Part shown: in pieces, positions 22,067 through 28,721 of the stretch
Numbering within the stretch: position 1 is the first letter of the stretch
Layout: every line of letters starts with the position of its first letter
Translations under genes and position numbers: made by a program
Notes under the pieces: generated by a model
What the model was told of the DNA's origin: nothing
What the model saw: only the letters and a program-made list of their open reading frames with translations
The model's database searches: none
IMG/VR virus record: IMGVR_UViG_3300033273_000291
Location: 1-30,878 of that record
Source of the DNA: a virus
Direction: 5' to 3' (one strand)
DNA: 30,878 bases

Positions 22067-22140
22067 AGGGGCCGGGGGTTTTTCTATCGCCCTTTCTGGG
22101 CAGCGTAGTAGTAGGTTTTTTGTTGTTAAGCCCGGCCCCT
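22067..22140 (+). terminator. Hairpin after exonuclease gene (terminator or attenuator)
   Basis: AGGGGCCGGG (22067-22076) is the perfect reverse complement of CCCGGCCCCT (22131-22140), with an inner hairpin GCCC-TTTCT-GGGC (22089-22101). The right arm is followed by only a short T stretch and an ATG at 22150. It occupies the 87-nt gap between genes; it could be a weak terminator, RNA-processing site or translational control element. Confidence 0.65.
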
Positions 22141-22149
22141 TTCATAACT

Positions 22150-22290
22150 ATGAAAGAGCAAGAACTACTAAAGCTTATAGCTAAGAATACGAAGCGCCTA
22201 AATAAAGACGCTAAGAGGTTTAAGGTAACCCTATACCCTGGTTTAAGGAAGCCTAAAAAAAGAAAAATAAAAAGGATAGAAAGATGCTAA
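22150..22290 (+). CDS. Small basic protein (46 aa)
   Basis: ATG at 22150, stop TAA at 22288-22290. MKEQELLKLIAKNTKRLNKD opens a lysine-rich helix; the C-terminus is KPKKRKIKRIERC. A nucleic-acid binder by charge. Overlaps the next gene by 7 nt. Confidence 0.6.
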   Translation: MKEQELLKLIAKNTKRLNKDAKRFKVTLYPGLRKPKKRKIKRIERC

Positions 22291-22481
22291 AGAAATACTA
22301 CCGAAAAAAAGTGCATTTAAGGTATGTAAACAAGTACCTAAACGATACCCGCTGGGAGATCATAAACACGGTAATAGCGGCTAGCGCCACCGAGTATAAC
22401 CAGAGCGTTACAAAGCACCTAGATAACCTAGGGGCGCTTATAAGAAAGTACGAACGCCGCAGAAGGTGGTTAAGGTTTTAG
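22284..22481 (+). CDS. Small basic hypothetical protein (65 aa)
   Basis: MLKKYYRKKVHLRYVNKYLN begins a strongly basic helical protein that ends RKYERRRRWLRF. No motif recognised. Overlaps the preceding gene by 7 nt and is followed by 4 nt before the next, so it belongs to the early operon. Possibly nucleic-acid binding by charge only. Confidence 0.65.
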   Translation: MLKKYYRKKVHLRYVNKYLNDTRWEIINTVIAASATEYNQSVTKHLDNLGALIRKYERRRRWLRF

Positions 22482-22485
22482 GATT

Positions 22486-22800
22486 ATGAGTAAATACAAT
22501 ACCTTTAAGGAAGGCGTAAAGCTTGTAGCCTTATTACAAGCCAGCTTAGAACAGATGGACGAGCTTAAGGGCACGAGCTTACACCGCCAGAAGGTTAAGC
22601 AGCTGATGGCTCAACTAGAGCGAGAGCTGGAGAAGGTCCTCAAGGGACCGCTCGCCAGCCTCGATAATGAAGACCCCGAGCTATTGACCAGAATACAAAG
22701 TAATATAGAGCTGGTACTTGGGATGGACCTAGAAGAGCTGCTAATGCTTCGAGCAGAGGTCGATGAGTTGAGAGCGAGTAAAGATGAGCCGAATAGGTAG
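22486..22800 (+). CDS. Helical coiled-coil hypothetical protein (104 aa)
   Basis: Almost all helical: LVALLQASLEQMDELKG, QLMAQLERELEKVLKGPLAS and LELLMLRAEVDEL-like heptads near the end. Acidic C-terminus. It is the last gene before the non-coding block at 22801-23041 and may end a transcription unit. No family recognised. Confidence 0.7.
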   Translation: MSKYNTFKEGVKLVALLQASLEQMDELKGTSLHRQKVKQLMAQLERELEKVLKGPLASLDNEDPELLTRIQSNIELVLGMDLEELLMLRAEVDELRASKDEPNR

Positions 22801-23041
22801 CGGAATCGGCTCACTTTGTTAATTAGCGAAGCTCAAATCCTCCCAATGATGAGCCACAAATCGTCACAAAAAGAGCCACAATTTGTGACAAAGTAAGGGT
22901 AAAAATGTACAATGGAGTATATATTTCACTTAAAAGTGAAATAATGCAATAAGCAATAAGCCGATTCAATGGTGCTTATTTACACCAATAATGAGAGTTT
23001 AAGCATATAGAGATGGGTTTATCCATCAAAACTAATTATTT
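22801..23041. promoter_or_regulatory. Non-coding block with several inverted repeats
   Basis: 241 bp with no gene. It holds GTCACAAA (22863-22870) / TTTGTGAC (22882-22889); a near-palindrome TATTTCACTT-AA-AAGTGAAATA (22922-22943); a doubled GCAATAA (22946-22959); and AATAAGC (22955-22961) / GCTTATT (22974-22980). No full TTTG-TAnnTTTG promoter is visible. These look like operator-type sites controlling the genes from 23042. Confidence 0.6.
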
Positions 23042-23167
23042 ATGACACAAAGAGAAATACTACTTGAGATGTACGAGAAACTTTGGAATGCTGACAAGGA
23101 CAAGTTTATTTGGAATGTGATACTAAAGGATACACTTGAGAAAATAGAAACCTTGAAAACAAAATAA
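23042..23167 (+). CDS. Tiny hypothetical protein (41 aa)
   Basis: ATG at 23042, stop TAA at 23165-23167. MTQREILLEMYEKLWNADKD continues as one amphipathic helix pair. Codons (CTT, GCT, TTG, GAC) are less phage-typical than elsewhere. First frame after the inverted-repeat block. Function unknown. Confidence 0.5.
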   Translation: MTQREILLEMYEKLWNADKDKFIWNVILKDTLEKIETLKTK

Positions 23168-23169
23168 AA

Positions 23170-23304
23170 ATGCCCAGAAAACAAACAACACTATGGGTAG
23201 AGAAGCCTAAACAATCAAGGCCTAACATCCACGCAAAGACTAAGCGCTCAAACCTAAAAGGCTCTAAGCATTATAAAAAGAAATATAGAGGGCAAGGGAG
23301 ATGA
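23170..23304 (+). CDS. Small basic protein (44 aa)
   Basis: ATG at 23170, stop TGA at 23302-23304, overlapping the next start as ATGA. MPRKQTTLWVEKPKQSRPNI leads to HAKTKRSNLKGSKHYKKKYR and GQGR. Extremely basic and unstructured in appearance, rather like a ribosomal-protein tail. Nucleic-acid association is likely from charge; the role is unknown. Confidence 0.6.
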   Translation: MPRKQTTLWVEKPKQSRPNIHAKTKRSNLKGSKHYKKKYRGQGR

Positions 23305-23363
23305 CAGATATAATTTATTTAATGAACCGGGACTTAGAAGAGAACGGTATCGAAAAAGACTAA
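23301..23363 (+). CDS. Very short ORF (20 aa), possible leader peptide
   Basis: MTDIIYLMNRDLEENGIEKD, ATG at 23301 overlapping the previous TGA, stop at 23361-23363, followed 5 nt later by the next ATG. Only position and the coupled start support it. Confidence 0.35.
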   Translation: MTDIIYLMNRDLEENGIEKD

Positions 23364-23368
23364 AAGTT

Positions 23369-23551
23369 ATGACATTACAAGAATATGAAACCCTATTAAA
23401 GTGTATGGACTGGAACTATCAATATATAGACCAGTATAAGAAGTGGTTAAGGTACAGCGACCTGCATACTAGAATATTAGTCGCAAAAAGCGAGATAGGA
23501 TACGAAGCCGAAAGGCTATATAAAAGTTATAGAGATAAGCACATTAAATGA
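23369..23551 (+). CDS. Hypothetical helical protein (60 aa)
   Basis: MTLQEYETLLKCMDWNYQYI, then RYSDLHTRILVAKSEIGYEA. Aromatic-rich helical protein, stop overlapping the RusA start as ATGA. No motif recognised; co-translated with the resolvase. Confidence 0.65.
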   Translation: MTLQEYETLLKCMDWNYQYIDQYKKWLRYSDLHTRILVAKSEIGYEAERLYKSYRDKHIK

Positions 23552-23919
23552 GGGGTATAAAGGAGGTAACAGTAACCCTAGGTAAAGTACCTAGCTTAAA
23601 CAGTTTTTATGCGGGGAGCCATTGGACAAAAAGAAAGAAAGCTAAAGACGCAGCGCTTCAAGAGATTAAAGAGCAACTGGGATATAATACGCTACCTCCT
23701 TACCGTAGCTTTAGAATTGTGGCGTATGTGCGTTACCGTTACGACCTGGATAACAGTATTATCGCTGTTAAATTCATTAGCGATGCTCTCAAAACGCTGG
23801 GGTGGGTTATCGACGATAGCCCTAAATACTTTCGATCGTGCCTTCTGGTATGGAAGGAGCAAATACCGACAAACCAAGCAAAGGTTATAATAACCCTATC
23901 GGATGAACACCCGGAATAA
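23548..23919 (+). CDS. RusA-like Holliday junction resolvase
   Basis: 123 aa, the family length. GKVPSLNSFYAGSHW near the N-terminus is the usual RusA substrate loop, and RYRYDLDNSIIAVKFISDAL followed by KTLGWVIDDSPKYF carries the conserved acidic set (Asp66, Asp68, Asp89/90) that binds Mg2+. It cleaves four-way junctions or branched DNA during replication and before packaging. Its end overlaps the next nuclease gene by 17 nt. Confidence 0.92.
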   Translation: MRGIKEVTVTLGKVPSLNSFYAGSHWTKRKKAKDAALQEIKEQLGYNTLPPYRSFRIVAYVRYRYDLDNSIIAVKFISDALKTLGWVIDDSPKYFRSCLLVWKEQIPTNQAKVIITLSDEHPE

Positions 23920-24316
23920 AGGAGCTCTAGCCGAGTACCGATTTATAAGCACGGCCATAAGTTTAGACCTTCGAGTATTAGCTCCCGCAGTAGAAGGCTA
24001 TCCTTACGATGTGGTTATAGACAACGGCCATAGCTTTTACCGCATCCAAATTAAGTACGCCACAAGAGACAAGCGACAAAAGAAAGGCTTTAGCGTGATG
24101 ACCCAAAGAAGGGTAAAAAGCACTACAGCCGCCTATAGAAAATACACCGCAGAAGAGGTAGACTACTTCGCCGTCTATATCTGGTATATAGATACCTTTT
24201 TTATTATCCCCTACGACGCTGTAGAGGGCAACAGCATAGGCCTAAACCTAGCCAACGATAACAACAAATACAGCAGCTATAAGAATAACTGGCAGCCACT
24301 ACTACGCAGAAAATGA
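23903..24316 (+). CDS. PD-(D/E)XK nuclease (PDDEXK_5-like)
   Basis: 137 aa. KGALAEYRFISTAISLDLRV, then AVEGYPYDVVIDNG and YRIQIKYA give the ordered triad Glu11, Asp36 and Gln49-x-Lys51, matching the PDDEXK_5 group related to intron endonuclease I-Ssp6803I and to archaeal-type resolvases. It likely acts on branched or specific duplex DNA. Overlaps RusA and the primase gene (ATGA), so three DNA enzymes are translationally linked. Confidence 0.8.
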   Translation: MNTRNKGALAEYRFISTAISLDLRVLAPAVEGYPYDVVIDNGHSFYRIQIKYATRDKRQKKGFSVMTQRRVKSTTAAYRKYTAEEVDYFAVYIWYIDTFFIIPYDAVEGNSIGLNLANDNNKYSSYKNNWQPLLRRK

Positions 24317-26280
24317 CAACAATACTAACAGCAGCACAAAAATACCTAGAGCACGGCTACAGCCCTATACCGTTAGTAAGCGGACAAAAAAGGCCGCTGC
24401 TTAAAGATTGGACGAAATACAAAGACAAGGTTATAGAAGATCTAAGCCTATTTACTACCGACAGCATAGGCTTAGTATGTGGCTATAATGGTTTAGAGGT
24501 TTTAGATATAGACGCTAAACACTTTACCAGTAACGAGTTCGTAATATTTATAGACCTGCTAGAAAGCAAAGGCCCGGGCATACTGCCTAAGCTGGTAATA
24601 CAGCAAACCCCTAGCGGCGGCTTCCATTTCCTTTACCGCTGCGAGGTAATAGAAGGAAACCAGAAGCTCGCAAAGAATGAGGCTAAAGAGGTAACCTTTG
24701 AGACTCGAGGCGTAGGGGGACAGATAGCAGCTTGGCCTACGCCCGGCTATACACTAGAGACCAAAGCCAGCACTATACAATACATAACCCCAGAGGAGCG
24801 CGATATAATATTAAGCTGCGCTAGGGAGCTCGATAAGACGCCAAAGGTAGAGGTAACTTATTCGTTACCTAAGCAAGCTTTAGACCATAACGAGAAGCTT
24901 ACCCCTTGGGCAGATTATAACAGTAAGGTAGACTGCCTTACGATACTGCAAGGCCACGGCTGGACCGTAGTAAGAGAAGACTCTAAATACATCTATGTAA
25001 AGAGACCGGGACAAACTGAGGCTAGAGACTCGGGCAAGATATTTAAAGACAGCGGTAAGCTCTGGGTATGGAGTACTAGCACAGCTCTAGAGGCCGAGGT
25101 ATTATATAATCCCTTTGCCCTACTTACAGCTCTAGAGTATAATAACAATTTTAAAGAAGCAGGCAAAGCGCTAAAAGAGGAAGGCTACGGCTACCAAGCG
25201 CCTAAAAAATTAAACGAGGTAGAGCAATACGAGGAGGCGCAGAGCGAACAAACAGAGAGCGAAGAGCCTACCGAGGACTTACTGGCTAAATATTTGCTAG
25301 ACCCAACCGAAGAGATTAAAATCCCTCCTAGCGTATTAGAGCTGCGAATAGGAATAACAAACTACATAATAGGTACTGCTGGAAATATAAGCCTAGTACA
25401 AGGTAAGGCTAAGAGTAGAAAAAGCTATTTTGTTAGCGCATTAGCTGCCGCTTGTATTAGAGAAGGCTTTAGCGAGAACCTTCTTAAAGCTGGTGTAGTA
25501 AAAGGTAAAGTAGCCTATTTCGATACAGAGCAAGGTCTATACCACGCCCAAAAGGTTAACCAGAGAATCTTAAGCCTCGCGGGTATCCCTACCGAAATAG
25601 GCCAAGAACACCTAAAGTATTTTGCGCTTCGGCAGGCCGATACAAACGCCGACCGCCTAGCAATTATAGAATATGCTTTAAAAAGATTAGAGGGCCTTAG
25701 CCTTGTAGTTATCGACGGTGTAGTAGATATTACCAGCGGTGTAAATGAAGAGCCCGAGGCTATAGCATTAGTTAGTAAGCTTATGAAGATAAGCGCAGAG
25801 AAAAACTTACACCTAATTACAGTACTTCACGAAAACAAAAACGACCGGGGAGCCAAAGGCCATTTAGGATCTTATTTGGTGCAGAAGAGCGAAAGCGTAT
25901 ACGGGGTAAGCAGAAGCGAAGACGGGCACAATACAACTATAGAGGGGCTATATACTCGTAACGCTCCTTTCCCGGACCTAGACCTTATGGTAGACGGCCA
26001 AAGTTTACAAATAAGCGTAAAAGAGATAGAAGGATCTACGGGTAAAGAATGGAGCCCAACAGATTTAGAAAGGCTGGCTAAAGCGGTAATGGGTAAGACC
26101 CACAACGCAGCTAAAGAATATATACGAGACGTAGAAAGGGTAAAGATGCAAGAAGCCTCTAAGGCGGTTTCGTTAATGGAAGCTGCAAAAATAATAACCT
26201 ATACTAACGAAAAATACCCTAAAATTTGTGTAGCTTTAAATAAAGACACCTATAATAATACCGATATACCGCCATTCTAA
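24313..26280 (+). CDS. Primase-polymerase / RecA-like helicase fusion
   Basis: 655 aa. Residues 1 to about 180 are a Prim-Pol domain: YLEHGYSPIPLVSGQKRPLL, catalytic GLEVLDIDAKH (Asp65, Asp67) and TPSGGFHFLYR (His105). A middle linker (180-340) follows, including an acidic Glu/Gln stretch (EEAQSEQTESEEPTE). Residues about 345-560 are a RecA/AAA_25-type ATPase: Walker A SLVQGKAKSRKSYF (364-371, second Gly replaced by Arg), VAYFDTEQGL, Walker B SLVVIDGVVDI and the sensor-like LHLITVLHENKNDRGAKGH. It primes and unwinds DNA; no separate DNA polymerase is seen, so host polymerase is probably used. Confidence 0.9.
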   Translation: MTTILTAAQKYLEHGYSPIPLVSGQKRPLLKDWTKYKDKVIEDLSLFTTDSIGLVCGYNGLEVLDIDAKHFTSNEFVIFIDLLESKGPGILPKLVIQQTPSGGFHFLYRCEVIEGNQKLAKNEAKEVTFETRGVGGQIAAWPTPGYTLETKASTIQYITPEERDIILSCARELDKTPKVEVTYSLPKQALDHNEKLTPWADYNSKVDCLTILQGHGWTVVREDSKYIYVKRPGQTEARDSGKIFKDSGKLWVWSTSTALEAEVLYNPFALLTALEYNNNFKEAGKALKEEGYGYQAPKKLNEVEQYEEAQSEQTESEEPTEDLLAKYLLDPTEEIKIPPSVLELRIGITNYIIGTAGNISLVQGKAKSRKSYFVSALAAACIREGFSENLLKAGVVKGKVAYFDTEQGLYHAQKVNQRILSLAGIPTEIGQEHLKYFALRQADTNADRLAIIEYALKRLEGLSLVVIDGVVDITSGVNEEPEAIALVSKLMKISAEKNLHLITVLHENKNDRGAKGHLGSYLVQKSESVYGVSRSEDGHNTTIEGLYTRNAPFPDLDLMVDGQSLQISVKEIEGSTGKEWSPTDLERLAKAVMGKTHNAAKEYIRDVERVKMQEASKAVSLMEAAKIITYTNEKYPKICVALNKDTYNNTDIPPF

Positions 26281-26282
26281 TT

Positions 26283-26444
26283 ATGTGGATAGAGATAGCT
26301 AGCAATACCTGGGCTGAAGCAAAAGACGAGAAAGACGCCCAGCGTATACGCGAGAAATATAAAAGCTATAAGAAAAAGCAAGGCGATTTAACAAGCCGCC
26401 ACTATATCGTAAACTATATAGAAGAGACAAATTTTATAAAATGA
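26283..26444 (+). CDS. Small basic hypothetical protein (53 aa)
   Basis: ATG at 26283, stop TGA at 26442-26444, overlapping the endolysin ATG (ATGA). MWIEIASNTWAEAKDEKDAQ then RIREKYKSYKKKQGDLTSRH. One helix with a basic patch. Function unknown. Confidence 0.6.
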   Translation: MWIEIASNTWAEAKDEKDAQRIREKYKSYKKKQGDLTSRHYIVNYIEETNFIK

Positions 26445-26926
26445 AACTAAGCGAACATTTAAGCCTAAAGGAGGTAACCTATAGCGCTACAGCTATAAAA
26501 CACGGAATAAATAACGAGCCCGTAATAGGCCAGCTCGAAGTATTAAAGGAAATGGCTAGCACTATCTTTGAGCCTTGCCGGGAGTTTTGCGGTGGTCCTT
26601 TGAAGGTAACCAGCGGCTACCGAGGACCAGAGTTAAATAAACGAATAGGAGGAAGTTTAAGCTCGGACCATTGTATAAGAGACTACGCTACCGCTGCACT
26701 AGATTTAGACTGCGACGTATATAAGAACAGCACGAATGCAGACCTATTCCACTATATAAAAGATAACCTCCCCTTTAAGCAGCTTATTTGGGAGTTCGGA
26801 AACGAAGAGCAGCCTAACTGGGTACACGTTAGCTATAGTATGAATCACAGACTTAATAAAGGAGAAGTACTAATAGCTAAACGATTGGGGAGCCGCACAG
26901 TTTATGAGTATTGGAAGGAGGAATAA
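26441..26926 (+). CDS. M15-type peptidase endolysin
   Basis: 161 aa. LKVTSGYRGPELNKRIGGSL, then SSDHCIRDYATAALDLDC and near the end NWVHVSY, give the zinc set of M15 D-Ala-D-Ala peptidases: His77, Asp88 and the His of WVHVSY (about 132). Four residues appear inserted between the first His and Asp compared with the usual HxxGxAxD. Cuts peptidoglycan cross-links at lysis. It lacks a signal peptide, so it depends on the holin (17303) to reach the wall, yet it is encoded among replication genes 9 kb away. Confidence 0.87.
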   Translation: MKLSEHLSLKEVTYSATAIKHGINNEPVIGQLEVLKEMASTIFEPCREFCGGPLKVTSGYRGPELNKRIGGSLSSDHCIRDYATAALDLDCDVYKNSTNADLFHYIKDNLPFKQLIWEFGNEEQPNWVHVSYSMNHRLNKGEVLIAKRLGSRTVYEYWKEE

Positions 26927-27113
26927 AATAATAGAGCACATAATACAAATGGAGGTCGGAGCTGTAGCGCCTATAAGCGACCCTACAGCGATACCTCTAC
27001 TACACGAGGCAAATAACACTAAAGCACTAGGAAAATGTTTAATAATAACGAATACGCATATAAAGAAGCAGTACGCCTCAGCGCTAGAAAAAAAACTAAA
27101 GGGCCTAGTCTAG
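26904..27113 (+). CDS. Hypothetical protein (up to 69 aa), start uncertain
   Basis: Frame open from ATG at 26904 (inside the endolysin end) or from ATG at 26949 to TAG at 27113. MEVGAVAPISDPTAIPLLHE is typical phage codon use, but the last 79 nt overlap the 27035 gene in another frame. Both frames look coding, so either a genuine overlap exists or one is spurious. No motif recognised. Confidence 0.45.
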   Translation: MSIGRRNKIIEHIIQMEVGAVAPISDPTAIPLLHEANNTKALGKCLIITNTHIKKQYASALEKKLKGLV

Positions 27114-27244
27114 AAGCCTTCGAGGAGTTCGCTAGACTATGGGACGCTAGAGAGTACGGCCTAGCTAACGAGATTAGAACAGACGCCAAAGACGAGGGCT
27201 TCTATACTGCCGTTAGCTTTATGAATCAATACACGGACCAATGA
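27035..27244 (+). CDS. Hypothetical protein (69 aa)
   Basis: MFNNNEYAYKEAVRLSARKK, then SLEAFEEFARLWDAREYGLA. Charged helical protein whose stop overlaps the next ATG (ATGA). No recognised family. Codon pattern (AGC, CTA, GCC) supports it. Confidence 0.65.
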   Translation: MFNNNEYAYKEAVRLSARKKTKGPSLEAFEEFARLWDAREYGLANEIRTDAKDEGFYTAVSFMNQYTDQ

Positions 27245-27651
27245 CCGAGCCGGAACTATTTTACGAATTTAAAGAGAAGTACCTACCAGACTTAAAGGTA
27301 GCTATAGACAGCTACAGCCCCTTCGATGCAATATGCCACACGGCTAAAGTAGTGGTAGAGTTTAAGTGTAGACGCTCCCACTTCCACGAGCTACTAATAG
27401 AATGGACCAAATACCAGAGCTTACTTAATCGAGCAGCAGATAGAGGCTATAAGCCTATATATGTCTGCTCTACTCCGTTGGGATGTTGGGCTTGGGACCT
27501 TACCCACTTGGACCTTTTCTGGTTTAAGAAAAATCTGCCTTACGAGACTAAAAGCAATATACACGCTGTTAATGATAATAGACCAGTATTAAAGCAAGTA
27601 GCTTACTTAAGCTTGGACGATGGAAGTTACTTAAAGAGAATAGAAGTATGA
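27241..27651 (+). CDS. PD-(D/E)XK-like nuclease/resolvase
   Basis: 136 aa. YSPFDAICHTAKVVVEFKCR gives Asp29 and Glu40-x-Lys42 in the spacing of PD-(D/E)XK cores, followed by ELLIEWTKYQSLLNRA, the usual helix after the core. Short and with no fused domain. It could process branched DNA at the replication/packaging interface. It overlaps neighbours on both sides by 4 nt. Confidence 0.72.
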   Translation: MTEPELFYEFKEKYLPDLKVAIDSYSPFDAICHTAKVVVEFKCRRSHFHELLIEWTKYQSLLNRAADRGYKPIYVCSTPLGCWAWDLTHLDLFWFKKNLPYETKSNIHAVNDNRPVLKQVAYLSLDDGSYLKRIEV

Positions 27652-27830
27652 GAATAAAAGAAGTAGACGAAGTACTTAAGCGCAACGCCCAGCTCTTCCA
27701 GAACCTAGGGCTCGACAGTACAAAGACAGAAATAAACGCAGCCAAGGTGCAAGAGCGTAAGAACTTACGCAGCGTGCGCCGCTATGCGCCGGAGCTTATT
27801 GATAGGCTGCTAGTAGACGGAGACAAATAA
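27648..27830 (+). CDS. Hypothetical protein upstream of HNH (60 aa)
   Basis: MRIKEVDEVLKRNAQLFQNL, GLDSTKTEINAAKVQERKNL and a tail RYAPELIDRLLVDGDK. Helical and charged. One nt before the HNH gene. No function recognised. Confidence 0.65.
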   Translation: MRIKEVDEVLKRNAQLFQNLGLDSTKTEINAAKVQERKNLRSVRRYAPELIDRLLVDGDK

Positions 27831-27831
27831 A

Positions 27832-28122
27832 ATGCCGTACATCCCAAAGAAAGGAACGCCTAAGCCTTGGATGGCCAAGCGCCAGACCTTCGCCGGTAAC
27901 AAAGGAGAGGACTCGGACTTCTATAATAGTAGAGACTGGCGCAAGCTCCGGGCTTATATATTATCCGGGGAGCCACTCTGTAGAGAGTGTAGCCAAGTGG
28001 CTACAGTAGTAGACCACATAGAGCCGATACGATTAGGCGGCAGTAAGTGGAGCCACGATAATTTACAGCCATTATGCACGAGCTGCCACAATAAAAAAAG
28101 CAGAAGCGAGCGCGGTAAATAA
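27832..28122 (+). CDS. HNH endonuclease of the packaging module
   Basis: 96 aa with an HNH fold: zinc pairs Cys50/Cys53 (CREC) and Cys82/Cys85 (CTSCH), catalytic Asp61-His62 (VVDHIEPI), and Asn77 in WSHDNLQPLC. This compact HNH immediately upstream of terS and terL is typical of HK97-like cos phages, where the HNH partner supports TerL cutting at cos. The gap to terS (28123-28249) is therefore a cos candidate. Confidence 0.93.
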   Translation: MPYIPKKGTPKPWMAKRQTFAGNKGEDSDFYNSRDWRKLRAYILSGEPLCRECSQVATVVDHIEPIRLGGSKWSHDNLQPLCTSCHNKKSRSERGK

Positions 28123-28249
28123 TATACCTAGGGGGGTATAAAATATAGAAGCAAAACAGCTGTACATCGACGCACGGAGCCGCGTTTTTATGGTGGCAAT
28201 TCCGATTAGGAAAGTGGGAAATATAACAAAGTGTTAAAAATTTAACAAG
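28123..28249. promoter_or_regulatory. HNH-terS gap: candidate cos and terS operator
   Basis: The first bases contain TATACC (28123-28128) / GGTATA (28135-28140) around a G6 run (28131-28136). At the far end TGTTAAA (28232-28238) / TTTAACA (28241-28247) is a perfect inverted repeat ending 2 nt before the terS ATG. The position between HNH and terS is where cos sites lie in HK97-like phages. Cleavage positions cannot be read from sequence. Confidence 0.5.
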
Positions 28250-28717
28250 ATGCCGAGGAGACCAGTACCTCAAGAATTAAAGAAAAAACGAGGCACAGCT
28301 CGTAAAGATAGAGCGCCACAGAACCCCGTAACCGTTACAAAAGGTAGGCCTAAAAAAACTACGCCTAGCTTTTTAAGGGCAAAGGGTAAAATGATGTACG
28401 AGCGTACCGTCGGCCACCTTCACAGTATGGGGCTCTTATCCACGGTAGACGATACAGCCCTAGAGCTCCTAGCTTTAGCGTACCAAGAATGGTACACGGC
28501 AGAGCTACGCCTCCAGAAGGAGGGCCGTATATACGAGACCTATGCAGCTAACGGAGCCAAAGTATTAAAGCCGCACCCGGCCGCAGCTCAAAGCGCGGAC
28601 GCGTGGCGGCGCATAAGAATGATGCTGATAGAATTTGGGCTAACGCCTGCGAGCAGGTCCAAGCTAGAGAAGCCCGAAGGCCGCACTCTAGATATAGACG
28701 ATATTATAGAAATGTAA
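28250..28717 (+). CDS. terS: Terminase small subunit (P27 family)
   Basis: 155 aa. MPRRPVPQELKKKRGTARKD is the conserved start of P27-type small subunits, followed by a central DTALELLALAYQEWYTAELR and the defining C-terminal block KPHPAAAQSADAWRRI followed by EFGLTPASRSKL. It binds the packaging site and loads the large subunit. Four nt upstream of terL. The inverted repeat at 28232-28247 adjoining its start could allow autoregulation. Confidence 0.93.
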   Translation: MPRRPVPQELKKKRGTARKDRAPQNPVTVTKGRPKKTTPSFLRAKGKMMYERTVGHLHSMGLLSTVDDTALELLALAYQEWYTAELRLQKEGRIYETYAANGAKVLKPHPAAAQSADAWRRIRMMLIEFGLTPASRSKLEKPEGRTLDIDDIIEM

Positions 28718-28721
28718 GCCA

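Noticed and set aside
22849-22958. Two 15-codon ORFs in the 22801-23041 block
   Set aside because: They coincide with the inverted repeats and are too short to separate from chance.
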